This document shows positions 36,649-46,070 of a stretch of DNA of 64,000 nt, one piece after another (the stretch's first letter is position 1; every line of letters starts with the position of its first letter). A model generated the notes under the pieces. It saw only the letters and a list, made by a program, of their open reading frames with translations, was not told where the DNA came from and searched no databases. The stretch lies in the NCBI RefSeq assembly GCF_002179165.1, contig NZ_NFNY01000104.1, positions 1 to 64,000 of the forward strand. The letters are read 5' to 3'. Both the position numbers and the translations under genes were made by a program. Source of the DNA: Campylobacter jejuni. GTDB taxonomy: Bacteria > Campylobacterota > Campylobacteria > Campylobacterales > Campylobacteraceae.

Positions 36649-36701
36649 AATTTAAAAAAATTGAGTATAATTTTACAAGACGCGAAAACATTTTTAAAAA
36701 G

Positions 36702-36719
36702 TTGGAACATTATTTGCTT
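36702..36719 (+). promoter_or_regulatory. Sigma-54 promoter of flgB-flgC-fliE
   Basis: TTGGAACATTATTTGCTT has GG (36704-36705) and GC (36716-36717) with exactly 10 bases between, the -24/-12 pattern of RpoN promoters. Rod genes are known RpoN/FlgR targets in C. jejuni. A TATAAT box (36719-36724) abuts it. Confidence 0.85.
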
Positions 36720-36750
36720 ATAATCTTAAAATTGCAAAAAAGGAGAAAAA

Positions 36751-37182
36751 ATGATTAACCCATTTAAATCAAAAGAACTTGTAACCAGTGCTTTAGCGGG
36801 TAGAAATCTAAGAAATCAGCTCATTAATGCAAACCTTGCAAATGTTGATACTCCTTTTTATAAAGCAAGAGACATAGAATTTGAAACCGCTTTGGTTAAT
36901 CGTGCAAATGAAATTTTTAAAAAAAATGATAATAAAGAATTACAACTTGCACAAACCGAAGAAGGGCATCAAAAACCTTGGAAATTTCCAGATCCAAGTA
37001 AATCAACCATTTACTTAAGAGATGGACATTTAGCAAGAAATGATGCAAATACAGTAGATTTAGATGTTGAAACCACAGAAATGAGTAAAAATACAGTTAT
37101 GATTACCGCTCTTGATGGGGTTTTAAGAAGGCAAAGTAATATTTTTAGCTCTATACTTGATGCAAGCTCTAAATTAAGTTAA
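36751..37182 (+). CDS. flgB: Flagellar proximal rod protein FlgB
   Basis: 143-aa rod subunit exported by the flagellar type III system. The family N-terminal motif is ALAGRNLRNQLINANLANVDTP (about 12-33, shortened here), and the C-terminal coiled segment NTVDLDVETTEMSKNTVMITA is present. RBS AAGGAG precedes the ATG. It is the first gene of the sigma-54 operon with flgC and fliE. Confidence 0.95.
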   Translation: MINPFKSKELVTSALAGRNLRNQLINANLANVDTPFYKARDIEFETALVNRANEIFKKNDNKELQLAQTEEGHQKPWKFPDPSKSTIYLRDGHLARNDANTVDLDVETTEMSKNTVMITALDGVLRRQSNIFSSILDASSKLS

Positions 37183-37191
37183 AGGTAAATT

Positions 37192-37686
37192 ATGGCATAC
37201 TTAAGTGATTTTGATATCAGCGGATATGGTTTAAGTGCTCAACGCTTTAGAATGAATGTAATTAGCTCAAACATAGCTAATGCAAATACGACTAGAACAG
37301 CAGAAGGTGGGCCTTACAGAAGACGCGAAGTGATCTTTAAAGCAACAGATTTTGATAAGCTTTTAAACGAGCAAATCAATAAAGATAATAATTTTTTAAA
37401 ATATGAAAATCCTTTAAATGATCCAAGTTCGCCTGAAGAAGCTAAACCTGCTATTCAAAGCGTAGTAGTAGATAAAGTGGTTAGAGATGATAAAGATTTT
37501 CGTATGAAATACGATCCTTCTCATCCTGATGCAAATGCACAAGGTTATGTAGCATATCCAAATGTCAATCCCGTTATCGAAATGGCAGATTTAATTGAAG
37601 CAACAAGAGCTTATCAAGCTAATGTAAGTGCTTTTACAAGTGCTAAAACTATAGCTCAAAGTGCGATTGATTTATTAAGAGGATAA
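37192..37686 (+). CDS. flgC: Flagellar proximal rod protein FlgC
   Basis: 164-aa rod protein. The N-terminal ISGYGLSAQRFRMNVISSN and IANANTTRTAEGGPYRRRE match the family, and the C-terminal NPVIEMADLIEATRAYQAN is the conserved rod/hook end helix. It follows flgB by 9 bases and precedes fliE by 6. Confidence 0.96.
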   Translation: MAYLSDFDISGYGLSAQRFRMNVISSNIANANTTRTAEGGPYRRREVIFKATDFDKLLNEQINKDNNFLKYENPLNDPSSPEEAKPAIQSVVVDKVVRDDKDFRMKYDPSHPDANAQGYVAYPNVNPVIEMADLIEATRAYQANVSAFTSAKTIAQSAIDLLRG

Positions 37687-37692
37687 TAAAAA

Positions 37693-37992
37693 ATGAATAA
37701 CATTAATGATTTAAGACTAAATAATAATATCTCAAATAACAATAAAGTGCAAAATTCCATCGCTGGAATTGGCGATGAATTTGCCAAAATGCTCAAAAAC
37801 GAAATTGAAGATCTAGATAAAACACAAAAAGCTGGTGAAGCTGCAATGACTGATATTGCTACTGGACAAGTAAAAGATTTACACCAAGCGGCGATTGCTA
37901 TCACAAAAGCTGAAAGCAGTATGAAATTTATGCTAGAGGTTAGAAACAAAGCTATTAGTGCTTACAAAGAAATCACAAGAACACAAATTTAA
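37693..37992 (+). CDS. fliE: Flagellar hook-basal body protein FliE
   Basis: 99-aa protein that links the MS ring to the rod. It has the polar N-terminal part and the conserved C-terminal helix with DLHQAAIAITKAESSMKFML and EVRNKAISAYKEITR. It lies 6 bases after flgC and only 3 before the transpeptidase gene. Confidence 0.95.
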   Translation: MNNINDLRLNNNISNNNKVQNSIAGIGDEFAKMLKNEIEDLDKTQKAGEAAMTDIATGQVKDLHQAAIAITKAESSMKFMLEVRNKAISAYKEITRTQI

Positions 37993-37995
37993 TCT

Positions 37996-39804
37996 ATGCA
38001 AGAGCATAAAAAAAATCGTGTTTCAAAAGTTGCCTTTGCTTATTGCATGGCACTTTTATTTATGATTATTTTTATTAGCTCTACTTTTTTTCTTACCTCA
38101 AAACGACATATTCCTAATACAGAAAAAGACCAATATTCTTTAGCCTTGCGCGGAAATATCATCACTAAAGATAATTTTACCATTGCAAATTCTAAACAAA
38201 TTTATCGTGCCGAAATTGATTTAAGAAGTATAAATAAAGATAAATTTGATTTATTTTTAAAACTTTTTCAAATTTATAGTGGAGTCGATGATGATAAAAT
38301 CAACGATATTAAAAAAAGAATGCAAAATCAAAAAAAACGATCTTATAATTTTGTTCTTTTACAAAATTTAGACTCTAAACAAGCAAGCTATCTTAAAGAC
38401 TTAGCCAAAAAACTTTATATACAAGGATTTTTCAAAGCCTTTACCAATAACTCAGGAAGAGTCGAAACAAGAGGTTTAAGCATTATCGAGCACAAAGAAG
38501 ATAGAATTTATATGTCACATGATACCTTAACACCGGCCATTGGATATACAAAAATGGTTTTAGATTCTGAAAATGGAATTTTAAAAAATATAGGAGTTAA
38601 AGGTCTAGAAAAATATTATGAAAAATGTTTAAGTCCTTTACAAAATGAAAAAATTCAAGGACTTAAAGACATAGGTGGAAATATTATCCTAAATTTAAAT
38701 TCTTTACAGCAAAAAAAAATTAATGGGTGTGATTTATATCTTAATATTTCTTTAAAACTTCAAAAAAGCATCGAAAAAGCCATTGATGAACGCAATGAAG
38801 ATTTAAAAGCTAATGAAATTATAGTTGGAATAATGGAAAGCAAAACGGGAAAAATTCTAGCTTTGGCAAGCTCTAGGCGTTACGATCCTCAAAATCGTGG
38901 TAAGGATTTATCTGTTTTAAATGCTAGTGCCATAGAATATGGTTACGAGGCAGGATCGGTTATAAAACCTTTTATTTTTACCACAGCTTTAAGACTTGGA
39001 AAAATTAAAATTGATGAAGTGGTTAATACCTATGGGGGTAGCTATAAACTGGGTCGATTTACCATACAAGATGATCATAAAATGAATAAAATGACCATGG
39101 AAGAAGTTATAAGGTATTCTTCAAATGTGGGTATGATTCAAATTGCTAAAAGATTAAGTAATTTTGAAATCACATCAGGACTTAAAATTTTTAAATTTGG
39201 CGAGAAAAGTGGAATTGACTTACCTTACGAGCAAAAAGGAGAAATTCCAAATCCCAAACGCTTAAGAGAAATAGAAAAATCAGTACTTAGCTATGGCTAT
39301 GGACTTAAAACTACTTTTATGCAATTACTTGCAGGTTATAATGTATTTAATAATGGAGGAATTTATATCACACCTCGTTTGGCTGAAAAATTCTATCAAG
39401 ATGGACGCTTTGTAGAGCTTAATGATGATATTAAAAAAGAAGTTATTTTAAGCCCACAAGCAGCACAAACCATGCAAAAAATACTCATAGATGTTATAGA
39501 AAAAGGCACAGGAAAAAAAGCCATTACACAAGGTATTATAATAGGCGGAAAAACAGGAACAGCTAGAATTGCCGAAAGACAAGGTTACACTTCAAATCGC
39601 TATAATGCTTCATTTTTTGGTTTTGCCAATGATGCAAATCATAGCTATACCATAGGAGTTTTAGTAAGAAATCCAACTACACCTTATAAATACTATGCTG
39701 CACAAAGTGCCTTACCAATGTTTAAAGATGTTATAGACATTCTTATTAACGAAGATTTTTTAACTCCGGTAATTGAAAATAATCAAAGTAAAAATTTAAA
39801 ATAA
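37996..39804 (+). CDS. pbpB: Penicillin-binding protein 2/3-type transpeptidase
   Basis: 602-aa monofunctional class B PBP. One membrane anchor lies at residues 14-33, followed by a pedestal domain. The transpeptidase motifs are all present: SxxK in YEAGSVIKPF, SxN in IRYSSNVGMIQ and KTG in IGGKTGTARIA. Class B enzymes cross-link peptidoglycan at the septum or along the cell wall; the size fits FtsI. The gene follows fliE by 3 bases, so it may be partly driven from the flagellar promoter. No other division gene is adjacent. Confidence 0.92.
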   Translation: MQEHKKNRVSKVAFAYCMALLFMIIFISSTFFLTSKRHIPNTEKDQYSLALRGNIITKDNFTIANSKQIYRAEIDLRSINKDKFDLFLKLFQIYSGVDDDKINDIKKRMQNQKKRSYNFVLLQNLDSKQASYLKDLAKKLYIQGFFKAFTNNSGRVETRGLSIIEHKEDRIYMSHDTLTPAIGYTKMVLDSENGILKNIGVKGLEKYYEKCLSPLQNEKIQGLKDIGGNIILNLNSLQQKKINGCDLYLNISLKLQKSIEKAIDERNEDLKANEIIVGIMESKTGKILALASSRRYDPQNRGKDLSVLNASAIEYGYEAGSVIKPFIFTTALRLGKIKIDEVVNTYGGSYKLGRFTIQDDHKMNKMTMEEVIRYSSNVGMIQIAKRLSNFEITSGLKIFKFGEKSGIDLPYEQKGEIPNPKRLREIEKSVLSYGYGLKTTFMQLLAGYNVFNNGGIYITPRLAEKFYQDGRFVELNDDIKKEVILSPQAAQTMQKILIDVIEKGTGKKAITQGIIIGGKTGTARIAERQGYTSNRYNASFFGFANDANHSYTIGVLVRNPTTPYKYYAAQSALPMFKDVIDILINEDFLTPVIENNQSKNLK

Positions 39805-39825
39805 TTTTTACTTTATTTTTTAAAA

Positions 39826-40257
39826 TTAAAATTTGAGTTTTTCAAATTTATCCATTAAAAATTCTCTTAAATTCTCAGCTTCTTCCTCGCCATTTTCTAA
39901 ATATTCAAGCAGTAATTTTTCCATCTCTTTTAAAAAATCAAAAAGCTCATTTTGCCATACACTATCGCTTTTATTGCTTAAATTCATTGTTTGTATGAAA
40001 GTAAGCTCTCTGCTTAAATCTCCTAATTTTTCTAACAACTCATCTTTTTTATCAATTTGTTTTAAAATGAAATGATTATTTTGAATATTTTCTTTAAATT
40101 CTCTAATTTTTTCATCAATAATATCACAAAATTTGGGATAAATATCAGCTTTTATTGGCTCAAGCAAAGCTTTTTCATCGATATTTAAAGTGAGTTTTTT
40201 TAAAGCAAAATAAAGAAGTAAAAAAGATAATGCTGCTATCAATAAATAAATACCCAT
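39826..40257 (-). CDS. Small membrane-anchored coiled-coil protein of unknown function
   Basis: 143-aa protein with an N-terminal membrane segment (residues 2-20) followed by a long Lys/Glu/Leu-rich helical region with heptad-like spacing (about 45-140). I recognise no family. It lies 10 bases after the rhodanese gene and is convergent with pbpB, so it is the last gene of the htpG-rhodanese unit. The shape suggests an anchored scaffold, which is only a guess. Confidence 0.72.
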   Translation of the reverse strand: MGIYLLIAALSFLLLYFALKKLTLNIDEKALLEPIKADIYPKFCDIIDEKIREFKENIQNNHFILKQIDKKDELLEKLGDLSRELTFIQTMNLSNKSDSVWQNELFDFLKEMEKLLLEYLENGEEEAENLREFLMDKFEKLKF

Positions 40258-40267
40258 ATAAATTCCT

Positions 40268-40579
40268 TTAATTTAAAGCTTGCATTCCACCATCTAAATT
40301 TACACTTTCTAAACCGAGTTCATCTTTAATTAAATTTGCAGCAACCATACTTCTATGACCACTACGACATATAAAGGCAAGTTTTTTATCTGCTTTTCTT
40401 TTACTTTGAAAATCTTGTAAAAAATTAGCATTTAAAAGCCCGTGATTATCATACAAAGCTACGCACTCGGCATTAGGCAAAACACCCTCTTCCCATTCGA
40501 TAGGAGAGCGAACATCAAAAATTTGATATTCGCTTAAATCTTGTTTAGTCCAAACATTCGCAGGGATATTTTCTATCAT
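40268..40579 (-). CDS. Single-domain rhodanese-like protein
   Basis: 103-aa rhodanese domain that carries a persulfide on Cys71 in the loop [18 protein letters not shown]. The N-terminal [20 protein letters not shown] is the CH2A-type motif, although with Pro and Trp in place of the usual residues. It is related to GlpE/PspE-type sulfurtransferases, and its sulfur acceptor is unknown. Its start overlaps the htpG stop by 4 bases. Confidence 0.9.
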   Translation of the reverse strand: MIENIPANVWTKQDLSEYQIFDVRSPIEWEEGVLPNAECVALYDNHGLLNANFLQDFQSKRKADKKLAFICRSGHRSMVAANLIKDELGLESVNLDGGMQALN

Positions 40580-42405
40580 GAAAAAGCCTTAGTGATAATT
40601 TTTGTAAGACTTGCATTAAACTGGGCTGGATTATCAACGCCCATACCTTCGCTAAGTTTAGCCATATTTAAAACCAAAGTCGCTATATCTGCACTAAAGG
40701 TTTCATTATTTTTAAGACCTGTAAAAATCGCGTGTTTTGGATTGATCTCTAAAATAGGCTTGAAAGTTTGCTCTTGCCCCATTTGCTTCAAAAGCTGCTG
40801 CATAGCAAAATCAGGTTTATTTTTATCATAAACTATACAACTTGGACTATCTTTTAAACGACTTGTAAGACGAACATCTTCAACTTCATCTTTTAAAAGT
40901 TCTTTAAATTTAGCTACAAGCGGTGCAAATTCATTTTTTTCTTCATCGCTTAATTCATTTTTATCTTCGACCTGATTAATGGCAATAAATTTCAAACCCT
41001 CATATTCGCCAAGCATTGGAGTTACCAAAGAATCAATTTCATCATCCATTAATAACACTTCAATATTTTTTTGCTTGTATTCTTCAAGCAAAGGCGAATT
41101 TCTAAGCAGGCTTTCATTATTTCCTGTGATATAAAAAATTTCTTTTTGATCATTTTGCAAATCATTTTTATACTCTTCTAAAGAACGCAAATTTTCACCC
41201 TTAGTGCTTTTATAAAGCATAAGTTTTAGCAAGCTTTCCTTTTCTCCTCCAAAGCCATAAAGCCCTTCTTTTAGCACTTTTCCAAAATTTTTAAAGAAAG
41301 ATAAATATTTTTCCTTATCTTTATTTTTAAGCTTTTCAAGTTCGCTAAGTATTTTTTTAACACTGGCTTCTTTTACGCCTTTTAAAATTTGATTTTCTTG
41401 TAAAATTTCGCGGCTTACATTAAGCGGTAAATCTTCTACATCAATAATCCCACGCACAAAACGCAAATAAGTCGGTAATAATTCTTTGTCATCATCACTG
41501 ATAAATACGCGTTTCACATAAAGTTTTAACCCGCTTTGATAATCCACACGATAAAGATCAAAAGGTGCATTTTGTGGGATAAAAAATAAAGAATTGTATT
41601 CTAATTTTCCTTCGCTTTTAGTGTGAAGATAAAGTAAAGGTTTGTTTGAGTCATGAAAATTTTGCTCATAAAATCTTTCATAATCTTCGGCTTTAAGGCT
41701 TGATTTTTGCATTCTCCATAAAGCATTGGCTTTGTTAATTTGTGAAATTTTAAGCTCGGTTTTCCCTTCTTCTTCACCTTCTTTTGCAGGGATAAATTCT
41801 TCTTTTTCCATAAAAATTGGAAATTGTATATGATTAGAATATTTTTCTATAATGCTTTCAATTTTATAAGAATTGGCAAATTCATCATCTTTTAAATGTA
41901 AAGTTATAGTTGTGCCTTGCTCTTCTTTTGTGGCATCTTCTATTTCATAGCCATTTGCATCAGAAGTCCATAAATACGCCTTTTCATCTAAGGCTTTTTT
42001 ACTTAAGACTTCTATTTTTTCTGCCACCATAAAAGCAGAATAAAAACCCACACCAAATTGTCCAATGAGTTGAGAATCCTTTTTCGCATCGCCACTTAAA
42101 TTTTCTAAAAAACTTTTTGTGCCACTTTTTGCTATAGTTCCTAAATGATTGATTAAATCATCTTTATCCATACCTATGCCATTATCGCTAATACTAAGAG
42201 TTTTTTTATCTTTGTCAATTTTAATTTCTATTTTTGGCTCAAATTTCAAGCTTTTATACTTATCATCACTTACGCTTAAAAAATTAAGTTTATCTAAAGC
42301 ATCACTTGCATTTGAAACAAGCTCTCTTAGAAAAATTTCCTTGTTCGAATATAAAGAATGTATCATTAATTGTAAAAGTTGATTGACTTCAGTTTGAAAC
42401 TGCAT
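40576..42405 (-). CDS. htpG: Chaperone HtpG (Hsp90 family)
   Basis: 609-aa ATP-dependent chaperone. N-terminal GHKL motifs are [27 protein letters not shown] and [18 protein letters not shown]. The middle domain has [18 protein letters not shown] with the catalytic Arg, followed by the C-terminal dimerisation region ending in KIITKAFS. It is the first gene of a three-gene run with the rhodanese and the anchored coiled-coil protein. I see no HAIR-like element directly upstream. Confidence 0.97.
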   Translation of the reverse strand: MQFQTEVNQLLQLMIHSLYSNKEIFLRELVSNASDALDKLNFLSVSDDKYKSLKFEPKIEIKIDKDKKTLSISDNGIGMDKDDLINHLGTIAKSGTKSFLENLSGDAKKDSQLIGQFGVGFYSAFMVAEKIEVLSKKALDEKAYLWTSDANGYEIEDATKEEQGTTITLHLKDDEFANSYKIESIIEKYSNHIQFPIFMEKEEFIPAKEGEEEGKTELKISQINKANALWRMQKSSLKAEDYERFYEQNFHDSNKPLLYLHTKSEGKLEYNSLFFIPQNAPFDLYRVDYQSGLKLYVKRVFISDDDKELLPTYLRFVRGIIDVEDLPLNVSREILQENQILKGVKEASVKKILSELEKLKNKDKEKYLSFFKNFGKVLKEGLYGFGGEKESLLKLMLYKSTKGENLRSLEEYKNDLQNDQKEIFYITGNNESLLRNSPLLEEYKQKNIEVLLMDDEIDSLVTPMLGEYEGLKFIAINQVEDKNELSDEEKNEFAPLVAKFKELLKDEVEDVRLTSRLKDSPSCIVYDKNKPDFAMQQLLKQMGQEQTFKPILEINPKHAIFTGLKNNETFSADIATLVLNMAKLSEGMGVDNPAQFNASLTKIITKAFS

Positions 42406-42471
42406 TTTGTCTCCTTATTTTGATTTTTAAAAGCAATATTTTAACAAAAAAATCAAAATTAAAGGTAATTT

Positions 42472-42498
42472 TTAGGCTTTAAAAGTCTTAAAGCCTAA
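42472..42498 (-). terminator. Hairpin after the 120-aa membrane protein gene (11-bp stem)
   Basis: TTAGGCTTTAA (42472-42482) pairs perfectly with TTAAAGCCTAA (42488-42498) across AAGTC, six bases past the stop codon of the minus-strand membrane protein gene. It insulates this gene from htpG. Confidence 0.65.
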
Positions 42499-42503
42499 GT
42501 GTT

Positions 42504-42866
42504 TTAATTTTCAAAGGAAGCTTTTTGAAGTTTTAAATCTTCAATATTTTTTAGAATTTTATTTTCTCCGCTTATCATAACAATAAGATAAAAAACAGGG
42601 AAGAAAATTCCACGAAACACCACTATAAATAATTTAAATATCCATACTATAAAAATAGAACCATCCTTATACATATCTCTTTGCATCATCCCATCACAAA
42701 TAGACTCTGTGGCGGTTTTGCTATTTTCATACTCAAATTTTCTTTTTTGTCTATCCCAAAATCCTGCCAAAGCCCAAATGAAAAAGCTTGGCGCAAAACT
42801 AAGAAAACTTAAGTTATTATATTTTAAACCATCCATTAGCATAATTACACTCACGATAATCCCCAA
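42504..42866 (-). CDS. Small membrane protein of unknown function (120 aa, TTG or non-standard start)
   Basis: The product has two hydrophobic stretches (about residues 1-35 and 78-100) separated by a charged cytoplasmic loop with WDRQKRKFEYENSK. The frame has no ATG before residue 9; TTG at 42866 is the first standard start. The frame is open upstream to a TAA at 42909-42911 with a plausible membrane-protein N-terminus (KIKFKKIIW), suggesting the original start codon may be lost or non-canonical. It directly follows the frameshifted CxxC gene. The two look like a small accessory pair inserted between htpG and crcB. Function is unknown. Confidence 0.5.
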   Translation of the reverse strand: MGIIVSVIMLMDGLKYNNLSFLSFAPSFFIWALAGFWDRQKRKFEYENSKTATESICDGMMQRDMYKDGSIFIVWIFKLFIVVFRGIFFPVFYLIVMISGENKILKNIEDLKLQKASFEN

Positions 42867-42908
42867 TGCTAAGATAATAGTCCATATGATTTTTTTAAAT
42901 TTAATCTT

Positions 42909-43075
42909 TTATAAATCTTCTTGAAAATCATTCAAAGTATCATCAAAAACACTCAAAATGTATTCTTTAAAAAGAGCTTTATTATCTATCTTAAAAGCTT
43001 TTTTTACACAGGTAGGATAGGAGTCCAACGTTACTAATTATAAAATGGATTTTCATTACAAATAATACAATTCAT
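42909..43075 (-). pseudogene. Frameshifted small CxxC (zinc-ribbon-like) protein gene
   Basis: Read on the minus strand from the ATG at 43075, the start MNCIICNENPFYN has a CxxC pair, then hits TAG TAA. In the frame one base over, the reading continues LVTLDSYPTCVKKAFKIDNK and on to a TAA at 42909. Restoring one T near 43036-43037 would give a continuous product of 55 residues. This is direct sequence evidence for a one-base deletion, though a sequencing error cannot be excluded. The region 42867-43188 holds nothing else that I can support. The family is not recognised. Confidence 0.5.
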
Positions 43076-43188
43076 ACATCTTCTGCTAAATTTTGAAATT
43101 TAAAAATTACGATTTTATCAAAAAATGGAAGTCTTTAGAAAATTTGTAAGTTAAAAATGTGTAATTTTAAATCAAAAAAATAAGAAAT

Positions 43189-43557
43189 TTATTTAAACAT
43201 TATAAAACCAAGCCAAACAGCAAGTAAGCAAAGCGTGACATTTAATAAAATATTTAAAGCAAAATTTAAATAATTTCCGCTTTGTAAAAGCATTAAATTT
43301 TCATAAGAAAAAGTAGAAAAAGTTGTAAAAGCACCTAAAAATCCAGTACTTATAAAACTTTTAAGAAGCGGGGATAAACCTTTATTTTGTGCATAAGAAA
43401 ATAAAAGTCCTATTATAAAAGATCCAAAAACATTTACAAAAAGCGTGCCAAAACTAATAGAATGAGGTAAAAATTTATTCACTAAATTAATAGCAAACAT
43501 TCTTAAAATAGCACCTATAAAGCCTCCAAATCCAACAATTAAAATAGTATTTAGCAA
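43189..43557 (-). CDS. crcB: Fluoride ion channel CrcB/Fluc
   Basis: 122-aa four-helix membrane protein that forms a dual-topology dimeric fluoride channel. Family signatures are GFGGFIGAILRMF at the N-terminus, FGTLFVNVFGSFIIGLL with the pore Asn, and GFLGAFTTFSTFSYE with the Phe/Thr/Ser fluoride track. It is the last gene of the ctpA-purine-plsC run and overlaps plsC by 7 bases. No fluoride riboswitch can sit directly before it because of this overlap. Confidence 0.95.
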   Translation of the reverse strand: MLNTILIVGFGGFIGAILRMFAINLVNKFLPHSISFGTLFVNVFGSFIIGLLFSYAQNKGLSPLLKSFISTGFLGAFTTFSTFSYENLMLLQSGNYLNFALNILLNVTLCLLAVWLGFIMFK

Positions 43558-44243
43558 AGTTTTGCTCTTTCACTATCTAAAAGTTCTTGCATTTTTTTTC
43601 TCGTATTTTCAAGCCATTTTTCATCACTTGTATCAACCAAATCCATACAAATGATTTTAAGCACTCCGCTACTTGCACTAAAGCTTTTTGTGTCTAAAAT
43701 TTTTGCAGAATCCACGATTAAAATTGGCTGCACTTTTAAATTAAGTTTTTCGCTTAAAATTTTTGCTCCGCTTTGAAATTTAAGCATTTTTTCGCTTTTA
43801 GAACGTGTTCCTTCAGGAAAAATTGCCAAAACTCTATCTTCACTAAGTCTTTCTTTCGCTTCTTTTAAAACACGCACTAAATCGCGAGGATTTTTTCTAT
43901 CTATACAAAGAAGTTTAGGTTTTTTGATAGCGATTTTAAAAAGAGGAATTTCGCCTAATTCTTTCTTTGCAATCCAGCATAAATTTTTTGGATACAATTC
44001 TTCTAAAGCGATAATATCCAAAGCACTTTGATGATTCATTAAAATCATATTTGCCTCTAGGCTAAATTCTCCCGCAAGCTCGGTCTTATAAAAAATAGTA
44101 TATTTTTGTGTTTTTGCCCAAATTTTTCTTATTCTCCAAAGTGTATTTTGAGATTTTATAAAACAAAAGCAAAGCACCACAAAAGCGACGCTTATAACAA
44201 AAAAAATCCAAAAATACAAAGCCTTAATTCTTTTGTAAATCAC
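43551..44243 (-). CDS. plsC: 1-acyl-sn-glycerol-3-phosphate acyltransferase
   Basis: 230-aa membrane enzyme that adds the second acyl chain to make phosphatidic acid. An N-terminal membrane segment spans about 10-30. The catalytic HX4D motif is MNHQSALDIIALEE, and the acceptor-binding motif is AIFPEGTRSKSEK. It overlaps the SH3-domain protein gene upstream by 20 bases and crcB downstream by 7. Confidence 0.94.
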   Translation of the reverse strand: MIYKRIKALYFWIFFVISVAFVVLCFCFIKSQNTLWRIRKIWAKTQKYTIFYKTELAGEFSLEANMILMNHQSALDIIALEELYPKNLCWIAKKELGEIPLFKIAIKKPKLLCIDRKNPRDLVRVLKEAKERLSEDRVLAIFPEGTRSKSEKMLKFQSGAKILSEKLNLKVQPILIVDSAKILDTKSFSASSGVLKIICMDLVDTSDEKWLENTRKKMQELLDSERAKLC

Positions 44244-45429
44244 TATTTTGCACCCATCCTATTTTTCCATTTTTGAAAAGCACCTTAACATAGTTTAGTC
44301 TTTTTCCTAAAACTTCAACTTCTTCATTTGAGTCTGCGGTATAAAAATAGGTTGATGGTTCAGTAGGTAAAATTTTAGCCCTTGATCCTGCTTTTAAAAT
44401 CGCATTCTCTGTATTAGTATCCACAAGAAAACTAAGAGTAAAACACACAAGTGCCACTGCTAAAATAATATAATTTTTCTTCCAAACAAATAAAACAGCA
44501 AAAATAAAAGCTATAGCCCAAAGTGCGTATTGTTTATAAATATTAAAATCTTTATTTACAGGATTTAAGTCACTTTGAGTACTGATTTCATCATCACTAA
44601 TCTTAATCTTAAAATTTATATTTTCAAGCTTTTTGCTATCTTTGTTAAAATAAGAAAAAGAAAAATCTGTCTTAGTTGATGGAAAAATAGCATAATAAAA
44701 AGCACTAGAAGCATTAAAATCACCTTTTAAATTTTCAATACCTTGCTTTTTAATTTTATCTCCATCCATAAAAAAACTTTTGAGATTTGCATTTGTGGCA
44801 TTTAACTCCAGCATCATAATAACATTAGAATCATCAAAATACTTTGTTATAACTTTTTTAATCTCTAAAGAACTTGCCACAAGATGCGAAAAATCTTTAT
44901 CACTTGGGGTGTTTTCAAATCTGATTGGGTTTAAAGCAATACTAGCACTTTGAAAAGCTTTTCCATTTCTTAAAAGATTGACTGAAATTTGCTCTAAAGC
45001 TGCATTTGAAGTTTTCGCCTCAAACCATAAAATTGCTTTATACTCACCTTGCATATTATCCCATTTTACATTAGGATTTAAAAAAAGTAAATCTTTGTTT
45101 TTTTGCAAACTAATATTAAGATCAAAATTTGTATCTTCAGTTGTTTTAGCATAAATTACAATAGGAAATACTTCACCAACATAAACTTTACTAGGATAGT
45201 CATCATTTGTAAGTACTAAAGAACCTTGCGGTATAAAAGGGTCATCCACATTGCTTTCAAAATCTGAATTTTCATCACTTGGAGCAATATTTTGATAAAT
45301 TCTTTGTTCTTCTTTAGGAAGTTTTTGAAGCTCTTTTTGCATATTTTCATCTTGTCCGCCAAAAACAGAAATTTCATTTTGTGCTAAAAGACTCAAACAA
45401 GCAAAAATTAAAAATAATACTATTTTCAC
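44224..45429 (-). CDS. Exported protein with C-terminal SH3-like domain
   Basis: 401-aa protein with an N-terminal signal peptide (hydrophobic residues 2-16), a large periplasmic region (about 17-290) with immunoglobulin-like strand pattern, two closely spaced membrane segments at about 295-340, and a C-terminal bacterial SH3-like segment (about 345-400) with RAKILPTEPSTYFY and FKNGKIGWVQNSDL. The layout recalls BatD/BatE-type proteins of aerotolerance operons, but no MoxR or VWA gene is nearby, so this is not secure. It overlaps purQ and plsC by 4 and 20 bases. Confidence 0.72.
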   Translation of the reverse strand: MKIVLFLIFACLSLLAQNEISVFGGQDENMQKELQKLPKEEQRIYQNIAPSDENSDFESNVDDPFIPQGSLVLTNDDYPSKVYVGEVFPIVIYAKTTEDTNFDLNISLQKNKDLLFLNPNVKWDNMQGEYKAILWFEAKTSNAALEQISVNLLRNGKAFQSASIALNPIRFENTPSDKDFSHLVASSLEIKKVITKYFDDSNVIMMLELNATNANLKSFFMDGDKIKKQGIENLKGDFNASSAFYYAIFPSTKTDFSFSYFNKDSKKLENINFKIKISDDEISTQSDLNPVNKDFNIYKQYALWAIAFIFAVLFVWKKNYIILAVALVCFTLSFLVDTNTENAILKAGSRAKILPTEPSTYFYTADSNEEVEVLGKRLNYVKVLFKNGKIGWVQNSDLQKN

Positions 45430-46070
45430 ATAAAACCTTCAAGCATTTTTAAGCCTACTTCATTGCCTAAAATCTTATCACACGCTCTTTCAGGGTGTGG
45501 CATAAGTCCAAATATTTTTTTATTTTCATCGCAAATTCCTGCTATATCCATCACCGAACCATTAGGATTTGTTTCATATTTTAAAGTGATCAAATCTTTA
45601 TCTTGCAATTTTTTTAAGGTATCTTCATCTGCATAATAATTTCCCTCGCCATGTGCAATAGGTAAATTAATTATTTCATCTTTTCGGAATTTTTTTAAAA
45701 AAACATTGTCATTTGAAATCACTCTTAAATTTTGATTTTTAGAAATAAAACTCAAGTTGTTATTATGTTTCATTGCACCTTTTAAAAGTCCACTTTCAAG
45801 CAAAATTTGAAAACCATTGCAAATTCCTAAAACATAACCACCTTTCTTAACATGTGAAAAAACACCTTGCATAACAGGAGCGAGTTTGGCAATTGCTGCA
45901 CATCTTAAATAATCTCCGTAAGAAAATCCACCTGGTAAAACCACTAAGTCAGCATCAAATTCTTTTTCCTCATGCCAAATTATTTGTATTTTTGCACCTA
46001 ATTTTTCAAAAGCAAAGGCTGTATCAAATTCACAATTTGTTCCAGGAAATCTAATAATAGCAACTCTCAT
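45426..46070 (-). CDS. purQ: Phosphoribosylformylglycinamidine synthase, glutaminase subunit PurQ
   Basis: 214-aa class I glutamine amidotransferase that supplies ammonia to PurL. The nucleophile Cys lies in LGICNGFQILLESGLL, LPGGFSYGDYLRCAAIAK precedes it, and the His-Glu end of the triad is in LMPHPERACDKILG. Together with PurS just upstream it shows that the organism uses the three-part enzyme (small PurL, PurQ, PurS). purL is not in this window. Confidence 0.96.
   Translation of the reverse strand: MRVAIIRFPGTNCEFDTAFAFEKLGAKIQIIWHEEKEFDADLVVLPGGFSYGDYLRCAAIAKLAPVMQGVFSHVKKGGYVLGICNGFQILLESGLLKGAMKHNNNLSFISKNQNLRVISNDNVFLKKFRKDEIINLPIAHGEGNYYADEDTLKKLQDKDLITLKYETNPNGSVMDIAGICDENKKIFGLMPHPERACDKILGNEVGLKMLEGFM

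Noticed and set aside
43558-43600. Fluoride riboswitch before crcB
   Set aside because: The region is plsC coding sequence and the genes overlap, leaving no leader.
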